Source: Acetobacter sp. 46_36
GTDB taxonomy: Bacteria; Pseudomonadota; Alphaproteobacteria; RF32; CAG-239
Direction: 5' to 3'
DNA: 64,000 nt
Assembly: GCA_001917135.1 (NCBI GenBank)
Contig: MNTT01000016.1
Coordinates: 518 to 64,517 of the forward strand
In this document: one piece after another, positions 63,873 through 64,000 of the stretch
How positions within the stretch are numbered: position 1 is the first letter of the stretch
Layout of the letters: the number at the start of each line of letters is the position of its first letter
Position numbers and translations under genes: made by a program
Notes under the pieces: model-generated
The model's input: the letters and a program-made list of their open reading frames with translations, nothing else
Databases searched by the model: none
What the model was told of the DNA's origin: nothing

Positions 63873-64000
63873 ACTAATTTACTTTTGGTATAACATAATG
63901 ATTGTTTGATGCGCGAATTATAATGCCGCCGTGGCAAAAATCAAACTTTTTGGGAAGCGGGAGAGGCGGGAGGCCGGGAAGGAAAGAAATGCGGGAAAGC

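Overview
The window looks like a chromosome segment of a Gram-negative bacterium, most likely an uncultured alphaproteobacterium. It encodes LpxA (lipid A), a LolA whose sequence is alphaproteobacterial in style, GltX, UvrA and RF2, and the RF2 gene carries the usual autoregulatory UGA frameshift, so the genetic code is standard. Base composition is moderately GC-rich over the core and the phage block. It falls sharply in two AT-rich accessory stretches (1-1,200 and about 55,400-61,400), and each of these abuts a tRNA gene.

Layout. 1-1,300: end of an AT-rich island with an excisionase-like HTH gene, next to a tRNA with anticodon CAT. 1.5-9.6 kb: surface-polysaccharide genes (acyltransferase 3, two glycosyltransferase ORFs, two RgpF-like paralogs) and lpxA. 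10-25 kb: housekeeping and envelope genes (gltX, DUF805 protein, uvrA, an IS110-type insertion sequence, an amidase, prfB, tRNA-Gly, a formylglycine-generating-enzyme-like lipid- or secreted protein, lolA), followed by a GtrII-type glucosyltransferase. 27.4-53.7 kb: a nearly complete podovirus-type morphogenesis block in canonical order (small and large terminase, portal, Bbp19-like, scaffold, capsid, Bbp16-like cement, tail tubular A, nozzle in two ORFs, GNAT-like, and three internal virion proteins, the last of 1,913 aa). No integrase, repressor, replication or holin gene lies within or beside it. Small membrane proteins and a duplicated promoter-terminator-gene module are interleaved among the structural genes. 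54-55.2 kb: a repeat-rich membrane-anchored protein. 55.3-60.2 kb: tRNA-Glu followed by an array of low-GC gene cassettes separated by four copies of a ~125-bp repeat that begins with the tRNA 3' end. 60.2-64 kb: a decayed HIT/pyrophosphatase chimera, two GNAT acetyltransferases and small membrane or lipoproteins.

Two themes run through the window. First, GC-rich minisatellites (units of about 15-75 bp) have invaded intergenic DNA and also many reading frames, host and phage alike, without breaking the frame. In one place two convergent genes both read through the same 60-bp repeat on opposite strands. Second, a ~60-bp element with inverted arms sits just downstream of the terminators of two different tRNA genes and separates imported cassettes, which suggests a tRNA-linked integration route that needs no recombinase gene in this window.

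The phage block carries the same kinds of minisatellites as the host genes and lacks lysis and mobility genes. This fits long residence: a decaying prophage, or a domesticated particle-forming locus. All functional statements rest on reading protein motifs by eye; no database search was possible.
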